Shown: positions 13,632 through 20,092 of the stretch, piece by piece | How the letters are laid out: each line of letters starts with the position of its first letter | How positions within the stretch are numbered: position 1 is the stretch's first letter | IMG/VR virus record: IMGVR_UViG_3300043410_000631 | Span: 1-22,576 of that record | Source: a virus | Reading direction: 5' to 3' (one strand) | DNA: 22,576 bases | Program-made: the position numbers and the translations under genes | Notes under the pieces: generated by a model | What the model was told of the DNA's origin: nothing | Seen by the model: only the letters and a program-made list of their open reading frames with translations | The model's database searches: none

Positions 13632-13919
13632 TTATTTGCCGAAAAACTTAGCTAGTGTTTCTAAGTGTCCGGACACCCATCCTAAGACCGCAACTCCACC
13701 TAATACTAGATATGTCCACTTGATTTTAAAACCTTCAAGTTCCTTAATTTTTTTAGCTAGCTCTGCATGTTGTGTACAGCTAGCATCATACATTGTTTTT
13801 AATTGTTCTTTTAGATCTGAGTGATTGGTATTAACGTCGCCCTTAACGTCGTCAATTTTTTCATTTAATCCGTCAACTTTTGTTTCGAGTATTCCGACTC
13901 GTTCTTGTACTGTGGCCAT
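13632..13919 (-). CDS. Coiled-coil protein with C-terminal membrane segment, XhlA/holin-like, 95 aa
   Basis: The start at 13919 (MATVQERVGILETKVDGL) is preferred because AAGGAG lies 10 nt upstream; the ATG at 13952 has no RBS. Residues 1-63 show heptad-like repeats (VGILETKVDGLNEKIDDVKGDV), then one hydrophobic helix (about 66-83, WTYLVLGGVAVLGWVSG) and a short amphipathic basic tail (HLETLAKFFGK). This order, coiled coil then one membrane helix, is like XhlA-type phage haemolysin/holin accessory proteins. No other holin candidate is seen, but a single-pass virion or membrane anchor is equally possible. Confidence 0.65.
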   Translation of the reverse strand: MATVQERVGILETKVDGLNEKIDDVKGDVNTNHSDLKEQLKTMYDASCTQHAELAKKIKELEGFKIKWTYLVLGGVAVLGWVSGHLETLAKFFGK

Positions 13920-13957
13920 TTCAGGCGGTCTCCTTTTAAACTGAAGTAACATGAACT

Positions 13958-14383
13958 TTAAAATGTGCCTTTGAGTGCCTTGATGATTGTATTTTTAGTT
14001 GCCGGATTTTTTAATTCAAATATAGTAGTGTCTATATTTATTGTTTCTTTTAATTTTTGTATGACTGGGACACCGCTGATATCTTCATATAGCGCACCTA
14101 ACTCATCACCATTATGAATATAAACACCAGAACGATCTGGGTGGAATCTCCAGGTCCATACTGCATGTTTACCTTTATAATCAGATCCAAACCCCATACC
14201 TTTTACATCCATTAGATCCATGCGGGGGTCTCCGTCGTAACTAATGATCGATCTAATTTCAACACACTGTTTTAGTGTTGTAAAATTTCTGTATTGGTCA
14301 TGCTCAAATTGAGTTCCCTGACTCGGCCTAATAATTTTAGTATTAGTAATATCTATTAAAGTTTGTATTTCAATGGTTTCCAT
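13958..14383 (-). CDS. Conserved T4-like phage protein, 141 aa
   Basis: It opens METIEIQTLIDITNTKIIRP and continues with FTTLKQCVEIRSIISYD, MDVKGMGFGSDYKGKHAVWTWRFHPDRSGVY and, near the end, PVIQKLKETINIDTTIFEL. I recognise this whole arrangement from conserved hypothetical proteins of marine T4-like phages. No function is known to me; the FGSDYKG.H.VWTWRF.PDR block is the most conserved part. A late-type promoter lies 17 nt upstream of its ATG, so it is likely a late, virion-related protein. Confidence 0.82.
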   Translation of the reverse strand: METIEIQTLIDITNTKIIRPSQGTQFEHDQYRNFTTLKQCVEIRSIISYDGDPRMDLMDVKGMGFGSDYKGKHAVWTWRFHPDRSGVYIHNGDELGALYEDISGVPVIQKLKETINIDTTIFELKNPATKNTIIKALKGTF

Positions 14384-14400
14384 AATGTACCTATATAATT

Positions 14401-14408
14401 TATTTATG
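14401..14408 (-). promoter_or_regulatory. T4-type late promoter (CATAAATA)
   Basis: CATAAATA on the minus strand lies 17 nt upstream of the 141-aa gene start and directly downstream of the terminator at 14413-14440, so it restarts transcription after that stop. It matches the T4 late octamer in seven of eight positions. Confidence 0.65.
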
Positions 14409-14412
14409 TCAT

Positions 14413-14440
14413 AAAAAAAGGCCTTCCGAAGAAAGCCTTT
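14413..14440 (-). terminator. Intrinsic terminator with TTCG loop
   Basis: On the minus strand GGCTTTC (14431-14437), loop TTCG and GAAGGCC (14420-14426) form a 7-bp stem with one G-U pair, followed by a run of seven T. It lies 20 nt after the stop of the 130-aa gene and ends that transcript. Confidence 0.9.
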
Positions 14441-14459
14441 CTGTTACGAACTATAAAAA

Positions 14460-14852
14460 TTATAGACCAGTGTTGATACCAGCTGTAACTAGTGTAGAAG
14501 CATTGTTAACGCTCTGGAAAGAACCAGTAGCTTGAACTAGGTCTTCTAGGTATTGTGCTAGAGTCTGGCTGGTAGAACCATCATATTCTTCTTCAGCGTG
14601 ATCGCCACCGATAGCAACAACACCGATAGAAATTTCTGTATTGCTGTTTTGTGGCTCGCCAACGATTTCGATAGAAACACGTTGAGCAATAGCGTCTAGA
14701 GCAGCAACAACTGGGCTACGAACGCCTGCTGTAGTTGCGCCTAATTTAGCGTTAATTGCGCTTGGGAAAGTGATAGTGAACCACTGTAGACGAGGACCGT
14801 TCTTGTATAGAGGTAATACAACTGCTTCGTTCTTTTTAACTTGAGTAACCAT
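14460..14852 (-). CDS. Probable abundant virion protein, 130 aa
   Basis: The sequence starts MVTQVKKNEAVVLPLYKNGP and continues LQWFTITFPSAINAKLG, with an acidic block (HAEEEYDGS) and an Ala/Ser/Thr/Gly-rich C-terminus. There is no membrane segment or catalytic motif. It is a one-gene unit: a perfect TATAAATA late promoter upstream, a strong AAGGAG before the ATG, and its own terminator downstream. That arrangement suggests high late expression, as for a decoration, tail tube or other structural protein. No family is recognised, so the structural role is inference. Confidence 0.75.
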   Translation of the reverse strand: MVTQVKKNEAVVLPLYKNGPRLQWFTITFPSAINAKLGATTAGVRSPVVAALDAIAQRVSIEIVGEPQNSNTEISIGVVAIGGDHAEEEYDGSTSQTLAQYLEDLVQATGSFQSVNNASTLVTAGINTGL

Positions 14853-14901
14853 TTTAATCTCCTTGATCTGGTAAAGTTTCCCTATGAAACTTATATGTGT
14901 T

Positions 14902-14909
14902 TATTTATA
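14902..14909 (-). promoter_or_regulatory. Perfect T4-type late promoter (TATAAATA)
   Basis: TATAAATA on the minus strand is the exact T4 late octamer. It lies about 50 nt upstream of the 130-aa gene, in a gene-free gap, with no -35 hexamer, as expected for the gp55-type late sigma factor. Confidence 0.8.
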
Positions 14910-14940
14910 CAAATCAAATGAAAATAGTTCAAATGGCTAT

Positions 14941-15240
14941 TTAATCGTCTTCTTTGAGGCTACCTTCGATGATTTTAAGCCCCTTGGCGGTTTCTTTGCT
15001 GTCTCTGAGCTTACGAATTCCCCTAGTAAACTTGCTAGGATCGCTTGCTTTAATTGAATTTAAAAATCTACGTTCTAATTCGTATGCCTGTTCAGGTGGG
15101 AAATTCTCCTTAATTATTGATAGCAGATTTATAGCACTGTTAATTACATGGGCGGCCCTAGATTCGATAACCGCTTCATTGTCTTTTTTAACAGTGATTG
15201 CATTTAGTTCTTCTAATAGACTTCGAGTGGCTCGTTTCAA
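14941..15240 (-). CDS. Conserved T4-like phage protein with TTG start, 99 aa
   Basis: The product reads (M)KRATRSLLEELNAITV, VIESRAAHVINSAINLLSII, and ELERRFLNSIKASDPSKFTRGIRKL. I recognise the ESRA.....SAINL...I....F....A.EL.RRFLN.IK..DP.KF.RGIRK pattern from marine T4-like phages; no function is known. It is an all-helical small protein. The start is TTG at 15240: no in-frame ATG exists between it and the upstream stop, and AAAAGGGA lies at a suitable distance. An extended -10 promoter lies about 30 nt upstream. Confidence 0.8.
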   Translation of the reverse strand: MKRATRSLLEELNAITVKKDNEAVIESRAAHVINSAINLLSIIKENFPPEQAYELERRFLNSIKASDPSKFTRGIRKLRDSKETAKGLKIIEGSLKEDD

Positions 15241-15406
15241 GATATAAATTCCCTTTTGGTATTTAGTTTATTATAACACATAGCGCCGGAAAATAAAATT
15301 AGTGTCAACTCACTAAAATATCTATTTTGTTGCACCGCAATAGAGTTTATACTAAATACTCAGTAGAAACCATGAGTATCTACACACATACAGAGGGTTA
15401 CACAAA
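15241..15406. promoter_or_regulatory. Divergent intergenic region between the minus-strand run and the plus-strand island
   Basis: This 166-nt gap has no gene. On the minus strand it holds an extended -10 promoter, TGTTATAAT (15270-15278), for the 99-aa gene, with no good -35 at 17 nt (a TTGACA at 15303-15308 is 27 nt away). On the plus strand a TATACT box (15348-15353) could start the small-gene island, with only a poor -35. The plus-strand leader is A/C-rich (acacacatac), a pattern repeated before the genes at 15839 and 16087. Confidence 0.55.
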
Positions 15407-15583
15407 ATGAAAATCATATCAGAATTTATGCAAGGACTGATGGAACGACTAGCAGAAATGTTTCCGGGAAGTTCTTATCAAAGCCGCTTAGACACTTATC
15501 TAAGTACCAAAGGCATAACAGATGCCGCTCAGTTAGAAAACTACATTAGAGAATTTAACTCCCGCAAGGAGAGCTATCTATGA
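15407..15583 (+). CDS. Small protein with DUF3563-like pattern, 58 aa
   Basis: The product begins MKIISEFMQGLMERLAEMFP and ends with SRLDTYLSTKGITDAAQLENYIREFNSRK-like sequence. The Y-L-(x)n-D-x2-x-LE-x2-IR order resembles DUF3563 proteins of proteobacteria, which end in a short YLA....D..DLE.R.R segment. The resemblance is by eye only. It is the first gene of the plus-strand island; its stop overlaps the next start (ATGA). The RBS is weak (AGAGGG about 11 nt upstream). Function unknown. Confidence 0.62.
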   Translation: MKIISEFMQGLMERLAEMFPGSSYQSRLDTYLSTKGITDAAQLENYIREFNSRKESYL

Positions 15584-15678
15584 AAAAAGTTTTAGAAGCT
15601 GTTTGGAATTTCTTAGTTGAAATAGGCGAAGCTCGCAGAGCTAACATGCAAAAGACAGGTTATAAAGGTTGGTACTGA
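15580..15678 (+). CDS. Tiny basic protein, 32 aa
   Basis: The product MKKVLEAVWNFLVEIGEARR... ends KTGYKGWY. It is one amphipathic helix with a basic, aromatic tail. AAGGAGAGC lies just upstream inside the previous gene, and its ATG overlaps that stop (ATGA), both of which support real translation. The last codons form the 5' arm of the long hairpin at 15673-15709. No family is recognised beyond a resemblance to other tiny helical proteins with an EARR core. Confidence 0.58.
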   Translation: MKKVLEAVWNFLVEIGEARRANMQKTGYKGWY

Positions 15679-15709
15679 TATGAATAACGATTCTTCATTC
15701 ATATCAGTA
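15673..15709 (+). repeat. 13-bp perfect inverted repeat spanning a stop and a start codon
   Basis: TACTGATATGAAT (15673-15685) pairs perfectly with ATTCATATCAGTA (15697-15709) around an 11-nt loop. The 5' arm contains the stop codon of the 32-aa gene and the ATG of the 24-aa gene. There is no U-tract, so it is not a standard terminator. It could block translation of the third gene unless ribosomes finish the second, or be an RNase III site. Confidence 0.85.
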
Positions 15710-15754
15710 TGCATCATGTTCCTACTTGTAGGACTTATGCTTATGGTTCTTTAA
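15680..15754 (+). CDS. Single-pass membrane mini-protein, 24 aa
   Basis: The short polar N-terminus MNNDSSF is followed by one hydrophobic helix of about 17 residues (ISVCIMFLLVGLMLMVL) that runs to the end. It would insert in the inner membrane. Its start is 1 nt after the stop of the 32-aa gene and lies within the 13-bp hairpin arm. No separate RBS is seen, so it depends on coupling. A random open frame of this length is possible, but the sharp polar/hydrophobic split and the packing favour a gene. Confidence 0.45.
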   Translation: MNNDSSFISVCIMFLLVGLMLMVL

Positions 15755-15778
15755 TCTTCTAGATTTAGCCAATATATG

Positions 15779-15808
15779 TTGTGTTTCATATAAACAGGCA
15801 TATATAAT
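15779..15808 (+). promoter_or_regulatory. Possible sigma70 promoter for the 70-aa gene
   Basis: TATAAT (15803-15808) in an AT-rich stretch is preceded, at 18 nt, by TTGTGT (15779-15784), a three-of-six match to the -35 consensus. It would give a leader of about 25 nt containing AGGAG before the ATG at 15839. Confidence 0.4.
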
Positions 15809-15838
15809 ATATACAAACATACACACAGGAGAAATAAT

Positions 15839-16051
15839 ATGTTTACACCAGAAACAATCATCGATAGCGTTCAGAACGCAAAGAAACAAGTCGTTAACAC
15901 TTTTGTTACCGATGACAAGTTTAAGAAAGAACTTGTAAAATTGATCGATGCTCAAACAGAATTTGCCAAAGGTCAGGTTAAAGCGACTCTAAGCATTTCC
16001 GAAGCACTCGTTAAGAACGCTTCTACAGCTTTTTATGCAGCTGGAAAATAA
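15839..16051 (+). CDS. Small helical protein, phasin-like pattern, 70 aa
   Basis: The product MFTPETIIDSVQNAKKQVVNTF...KLIDAQTEFAKGQVKATLSISEALVKNASTAF is fully helical and amphipathic, with Gln, Ala, Lys and few aromatics. Its opening and the FAKGQV.......EAL.K segment resemble short phasins, which coat polyhydroxyalkanoate granules in bacteria. The similarity is weak and judged by eye; a DNA- or membrane-binding helical protein is equally possible. It has a strong AGGAG and possibly its own promoter. It lies in the plus-strand island. Confidence 0.72.
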   Translation: MFTPETIIDSVQNAKKQVVNTFVTDDKFKKELVKLIDAQTEFAKGQVKATLSISEALVKNASTAFYAAGK

Positions 16052-16086
16052 TAGCATTACAGACATACACACATAAGGAGAAAAAC

Positions 16087-16362
16087 ATGTCTAATTTCGA
16101 AACACCCAAGCTACCAGAAGTTAAATTTAATAAGAACGGTTACGAAATCCGTACAGATATCCTACACATGGCTAAAGATCTAGTCATGCACGATTTCCAG
16201 GTTAAATGGAATGGTTGGGAAGTAACTGCGGCTCGTGACGAGAAGACCGGCCAGATCGTTAACAAGATCGATATGCCCCAGTTCCCAGGACTTGATAAAG
16301 TTCTTGAAACTGCTGAAAAAATGTACGGCTTTGTTAATGCTGGTGCTACCAATAAGAAATAA
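16087..16362 (+). CDS. Conserved T4-like phage protein, 91 aa
   Basis: It begins MSNFETPKLPEVKFNKNGYEIRTDIL and continues MAKDLVMHDFQVKWNGWEVTA, ending MPQFPGLDKVLETAEKMYGFVN. I recognise the FNKNGYEIR..(I/M)L..A......(Y/F)..K..GWE.TA......MP.FPG.DKVLE.AEK.Y.FVN pattern from T4-like cyanophages and relatives, as a conserved small protein of unknown function. A strong AAGGAG precedes the ATG. It ends the plus-strand island, before the terminator at 16417-16443. Confidence 0.82.
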   Translation: MSNFETPKLPEVKFNKNGYEIRTDILHMAKDLVMHDFQVKWNGWEVTAARDEKTGQIVNKIDMPQFPGLDKVLETAEKMYGFVNAGATNKK

Positions 16363-16416
16363 TATTATAAAAAATTATATTAGGGCGTAGCCAAACATTA
16401 TATTATATTAGAAAAT

Positions 16417-16443
16417 AAAAAAGGACCTTCGGGTCCTTTTTTT
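16417..16443. terminator. Bidirectional intrinsic terminator with TTCG loop
   Basis: GGACC (16423-16427), loop TTCG and GGTCC (16432-16436) form a 5-bp stem flanked by six A and seven T, which lengthen the stem and give a U-tract in both directions. It closes the plus-strand island and the convergent metalloprotease gene, whose stop codon (16442-16444) touches it. Confidence 0.93.
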
Positions 16444-16864
16444 ATGTCATTGGACGAAGTCTCATATATTCAGGATATGCCTTACTAAAGTTCCGCATAA
16501 TAATACCTGCATATTTGTGTGCTTCGTTTTCTTCTGGGCTACCTGTTTTACCGCTCTCATCATTGAGTTCGTGATTACAGTCCTGTTTCCAGTGTGTAAG
16601 TTCATGCGCCATTGTACGCAGTATATCGATTGGGTGTCGATTGTGCAAGGCAACATATAAAGTATTTTCCCCGTTTACATACATGCCAAATGTTGGTTGA
16701 TCGCCGGTTACTGTAATCTCTTTCTCAAGTACAATTTTAGGTAAACTTTTTAGATGTAGAGTTTTTATGCAAATAGTTAAAAATCTGCCCATCATTTCGC
16801 CAAACGTCTTGGCGTCCAGCGTTTTATCCATTACATCTTCACATAAAAAATGTCTTGCTCGCAT
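16442..16864 (-). CDS. Zinc metalloprotease-like protein (HExxH), 140 aa
   Basis: The zinc motif HELTH (87-91) lies in RTMAHELTHWKQD, and a downstream EENEAHKYAG (111-120) could supply the third ligand (Glu114), as in gluzincin/SprT-like small proteases. This would make it a metal-dependent peptidase. The N-terminus MRARHFLCED carries F-L-C-E, similar to the capsid-targeting-like start of the 136-aa gene. The start at 16864 is 7 nt after the large tail protein stop and lacks a clear RBS; a start at Met12 is possible. Its target (phage or host protein) is unknown. Confidence 0.8.
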   Translation of the reverse strand: MRARHFLCEDVMDKTLDAKTFGEMMGRFLTICIKTLHLKSLPKIVLEKEITVTGDQPTFGMYVNGENTLYVALHNRHPIDILRTMAHELTHWKQDCNHELNDESGKTGSPEENEAHKYAGIIMRNFSKAYPEYMRLRPMT

Positions 16865-16871
16865 TGTTATA

Positions 16872-19778
16872 TTAAGCCTGAGCTTCTGTCCAGTTCATAC
16901 GTGCTACAACAGATGGGTTAGCCGCAATAGGAATAACTGCAACTGTTAAAATATCCGGACCGTCTGGATACTTATTAGAATCAGTTGTTGGATAACTTAG
17001 TGAATTGCCTCCACCTAAGATACTATTACCGATATCTCGAACTTTTGATAAGTCCGCGGCTGTAACACCAGCCGCTGGCGCAAAGAATGTATAGATACAT
17101 TCTCCACCCTGCATTGTTTGTGTATTAGTATGTAAACAGGCCTGTGCTAGGCTGGAACCACCAACTGCGGCAAATGTTCCACCACTTACTCTGGCATTTA
17201 ACCATAATTCAATTTTTACACCAGCAACTGTTGGATAAACGTCCATAGATTGTGGTTGCAACTGCATACGGTTAATAATTTCTCTTTGTCCCAATAGACC
17301 AGTTAATCCGCTATCTACTGCTGGCGATAATCTAATACTAAAAACTGGATATCTTGTGCCCGCTGAAGCATAAACAATAGCCGTAGATTGCCCGTAGTTG
17401 AATTGAATAGCTTTATCGTCATCATAACGACCGTCCATAATTACAGAACTTCCCCAATGACTTATAGTTGCCGCACATTGAGGACCCCAGAATGCAACCA
17501 TTGTAGGTGCTGTAGCAGAGTAAGTAAATGCCTGCCCAGTTGAAGCGCCCCCCATACCAGTAAATCCACCGGGACCGGTTAAGTTAGTTAACCCCCTCGA
17601 TACGCCTGTAAAGGTAGTTGATGTTTTTCCAGTATATGACACATATTCTACGGCTGCGCCAGTATTTCCAGATGCCTGTAAGATTAGATTTCCAGCAGAT
17701 GGAAAACCTGTAGTGCTGTTTACTGTAATCGTAGTATCTGATGCTCCTACCGACGAAGTTATATAATTTGTTGGATAGAACGTATTAACTTCGTATCTAG
17801 CGGGTAGGTTACCTGATCGTAAATATGCCTCTGTCATTTGGTTACCGTGTGCCGTTCTATGACAATAAATTACTTCTCCTCGTTGATTCCTAATTCCCCA
17901 ACGAACTGTTCCGGCTCCATACCAAGCGTAGTCGATAAACCACATCTGCATCTTGGTAATATCTAGTGTAAATCCACTTGCGCCTGTCCCATCAGCTTTA
18001 TCGATATTCCATTGACTCTGAGGAATCCTATAATCGACAACTTTATTAACAATAACCTGAGAAGGAGATGCAATACTCGTTCCTTTGTACTCTGGGTAAA
18101 TGGTCATACTGGTGTTGCTTTCTATGCTTACAATTGTATGTACCATACCTCGAATAACGATGCTATCGCTAGGTTTTAAAGTCTGCGCCCAAACAGTATT
18201 AATACCTGTACAAACAGAAGCACCGTTTGTTAAAGAACTTAGATATCCTTGTAACTGAGTAGTACTATTTCTACGAACTGCATACAGAGTCTGTCCGTCA
18301 TATTCAAAAAACATACCGTTTGCACTATCAAACATTCCTACTCTCATTGTAGCACCATACCACTGGTACGGTTGAACTGTGAAAGAATTATTTGTTATGC
18401 AGGTAGCAGGGCTTGCACTTGGTGAACTTGTAGCGGTATAGGTAAATGTAGTATCAGTAGGAATACTTGTTACGGTAAATGTGCCGTTGTATTCTGCCTG
18501 ATCGGAACCTGATACCTTTATAGTTGCACCTATGTTTACGTTGTGAACAAATTTAGTTGTTACAGTAATAGTTGTTCCCGAAGCAGTTAAACTGTCGACT
18601 TGCCACGGTGAGCATAGGTTAGAACCGGTAGAGAATTGAATGCCCTTACCAGATTGATAACGGAAATAACGTCGTGTTTGACGAATCAATTGGTTTCCAT
18701 GATAAGGATAACCTGCCGTAAATGTAACACCGCCGTCGTATGCTCTATGGATACTAGATCCCCAAGAGCGGGCATAGATACTGGCATTTAATACGGCTGT
18801 TATAGCACCAGTCGGTGCACCTGCAAGACCACCACTTGTTTCAACTGTAAACGTGTTTGATGTAGGCACTGTTTTAACAAACCATGCGCCGTTTGGTGCG
18901 TTTGTTGATGCAGTAGTACCTACAATAAAAATTCCAGAGCCGGCAGTTAATCCATGGGCGTTTGTGGTAGTTACTGTTAATAATGTTCCTACGTTAGTGA
19001 TAGCTGCTGTACCGGCAGGAATTGCAGAACCTGTGTAAAATGCTCCAACAAATAGATAGGTCTTAGTACTATCAAATATACTACCGTTAGTTACGTTTGC
19101 GCGAGCATAGTAGGTAATACTTGTATTAGCAGTCACTGAGGCTGGTAGATACCAGCCATTAGCCTGTTGACTTGTTGTGTCCTGCACATATATCGGAGTG
19201 CTGGTTGTTATACCAGTTGTATTACTAATAGAAATAGTTACAAGTCTTGTTCCGTTTCCTGTAGCGGCAGTAATTTGATAACTACCAGATGCTGTGTTAG
19301 GTAATGTGACTGTAGCAGAAATATTGCTAATGCCCTGCGTAGGGTCATAAAATGCGGAAGGCCTATAATTCATCAATGACATAGTTTCCCACTTTGTCGA
19401 TTGTACACCGTATTCAAAGTCGGTATCTATTAACGCCTGTGGTGAGCTAGTCCTAAGTTTTTCAACAGGATCTCTATATGATTCTGCTGGAAGGAATGTT
19501 TCGTTTGTCTCATCTACTATAATTGATAACTTATCAGTAGCGCCCATGGCACCTGTATTATAAGTTAAAATAATTGTAGTAGTTTCGACGTTATTAGTTG
19601 TCGATACACTGTATGAAGATGCAGTTAACGAACTATCAGAAAAGTTATAGATAACTGTGTTAGTCGTAACGTTGGTAATGAGAATTAACTGTTCTCTCCT
19701 AATGGTTTTGCCATTTATAACAATTGTTCTCGTTGAAGGAGTGAACGTATAGTTTTCTAAAATTACGTGTTTTGCCAT
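16872..19778 (-). CDS. Large virion structural protein, baseplate/tail-fibre type, 968 aa
   Basis: The N-terminal domain (MAKHVILENYTFTPSTRTIVINGKTIRREQLILI...) looks like an attachment domain. The block DTDFEYGVQSTKWETMSLMNYRPSAFYDP (119-146) is one I know from large structural proteins of T4-like marine phages. Two related beta-sandwich repeats follow, with cores TVTTTNAHGLTAG and TVTTKFVHNVNIG, each ending in PT..TFT. Then come RRYFRYQSGKGIQFS, GEVIYCHRTAHGNQM and a Gly/Ser/Thr-rich VEYVSYTGKTSTTFTGV module. It is probably part of the baseplate or the fibre network. Exact assignment is not possible by eye. Confidence 0.82.
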   Translation of the reverse strand: MAKHVILENYTFTPSTRTIVINGKTIRREQLILITNVTTNTVIYNFSDSSLTASSYSVSTTNNVETTTIILTYNTGAMGATDKLSIIVDETNETFLPAESYRDPVEKLRTSSPQALIDTDFEYGVQSTKWETMSLMNYRPSAFYDPTQGISNISATVTLPNTASGSYQITAATGNGTRLVTISISNTTGITTSTPIYVQDTTSQQANGWYLPASVTANTSITYYARANVTNGSIFDSTKTYLFVGAFYTGSAIPAGTAAITNVGTLLTVTTTNAHGLTAGSGIFIVGTTASTNAPNGAWFVKTVPTSNTFTVETSGGLAGAPTGAITAVLNASIYARSWGSSIHRAYDGGVTFTAGYPYHGNQLIRQTRRYFRYQSGKGIQFSTGSNLCSPWQVDSLTASGTTITVTTKFVHNVNIGATIKVSGSDQAEYNGTFTVTSIPTDTTFTYTATSSPSASPATCITNNSFTVQPYQWYGATMRVGMFDSANGMFFEYDGQTLYAVRRNSTTQLQGYLSSLTNGASVCTGINTVWAQTLKPSDSIVIRGMVHTIVSIESNTSMTIYPEYKGTSIASPSQVIVNKVVDYRIPQSQWNIDKADGTGASGFTLDITKMQMWFIDYAWYGAGTVRWGIRNQRGEVIYCHRTAHGNQMTEAYLRSGNLPARYEVNTFYPTNYITSSVGASDTTITVNSTTGFPSAGNLILQASGNTGAAVEYVSYTGKTSTTFTGVSRGLTNLTGPGGFTGMGGASTGQAFTYSATAPTMVAFWGPQCAATISHWGSSVIMDGRYDDDKAIQFNYGQSTAIVYASAGTRYPVFSIRLSPAVDSGLTGLLGQREIINRMQLQPQSMDVYPTVAGVKIELWLNARVSGGTFAAVGGSSLAQACLHTNTQTMQGGECIYTFFAPAAGVTAADLSKVRDIGNSILGGGNSLSYPTTDSNKYPDGPDILTVAVIPIAANPSVVARMNWTEAQA

Positions 19779-19794
19779 TTAATTAATTCCCATA

Positions 19795-19826
19795 ATGAAT
19801 TTTAAAGATCGATCTTTAAAATTCAT
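19795..19826. repeat. 32-bp perfect palindrome
   Basis: ATGAATTTTAAAGATC (19795-19810) is followed at once by its exact reverse complement (19811-19826), with no spacer; the centre is GATCGATC, holding two GATC sites. It sits 1 nt after the stop of the 73-aa gene and 16 nt before the 968-aa gene start. As RNA it makes a long AU-rich hairpin, without a U-tract. Confidence 0.95.
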
Positions 19827-19827
19827 A

Positions 19828-20049
19828 TTAAACATCAATTGGAGAACCAGCAACAGGATTTAACCAACTAATGTTGGCGGTATCTAGGGCATGTTTTACA
19901 GCAAATATAATTTTTCCCTGAAAATTAAAAACCATTCCATCGTCGCCTGTTAGTCTGGCGCAACGCTCCATTGCTTCGCTCATGACTAGTCCACTTACTT
20001 CATAAAAATTAGAATGGTAAGGAAAAGCAGCATTTAATTCATCAAACAT
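19828..20049 (-). CDS. Small phage protein, 73 aa
   Basis: The start at 20049 (MFDELNAAFPYHSNFYEVSG) is chosen because GAGAGGA lies upstream; a longer reading needs a TTG inside that site. The product has a helix-like SEAMERCARL and a beta-like GMVFNFQGKIIFAVKHAL. It lies between the two giant structural genes, with the late-type promoter at 20093-20100 upstream and the palindrome just downstream. No family is recognised. An internal position between tail genes suggests a virion or assembly role. Confidence 0.7.
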   Translation of the reverse strand: MFDELNAAFPYHSNFYEVSGLVMSEAMERCARLTGDDGMVFNFQGKIIFAVKHALDTANISWLNPVAGSPIDV

Positions 20050-20092
20050 TTTATAAAATCCTCTCAAATATAAGTTCGTAGCTTATTTAATT

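Noticed and set aside
13920-13952. A longer start (13952) for the coiled-coil membrane protein
   Set aside because: No RBS precedes it, while AAGGAG lies upstream of the ATG at 13919.
15303-15308. TTGACA on the minus strand as the -35 box for the 99-aa gene
   Set aside because: It is 27 nt from the TATAAT box, too far for one promoter; the extended TGTTATAAT alone is the better call.
15722-15955. A 77-codon minus-strand open frame rich in hydrophobic residues
   Set aside because: It is antisense to the 70-aa plus-strand gene, has no usable RBS and runs against the plus-strand island, which has strong RBS sites.
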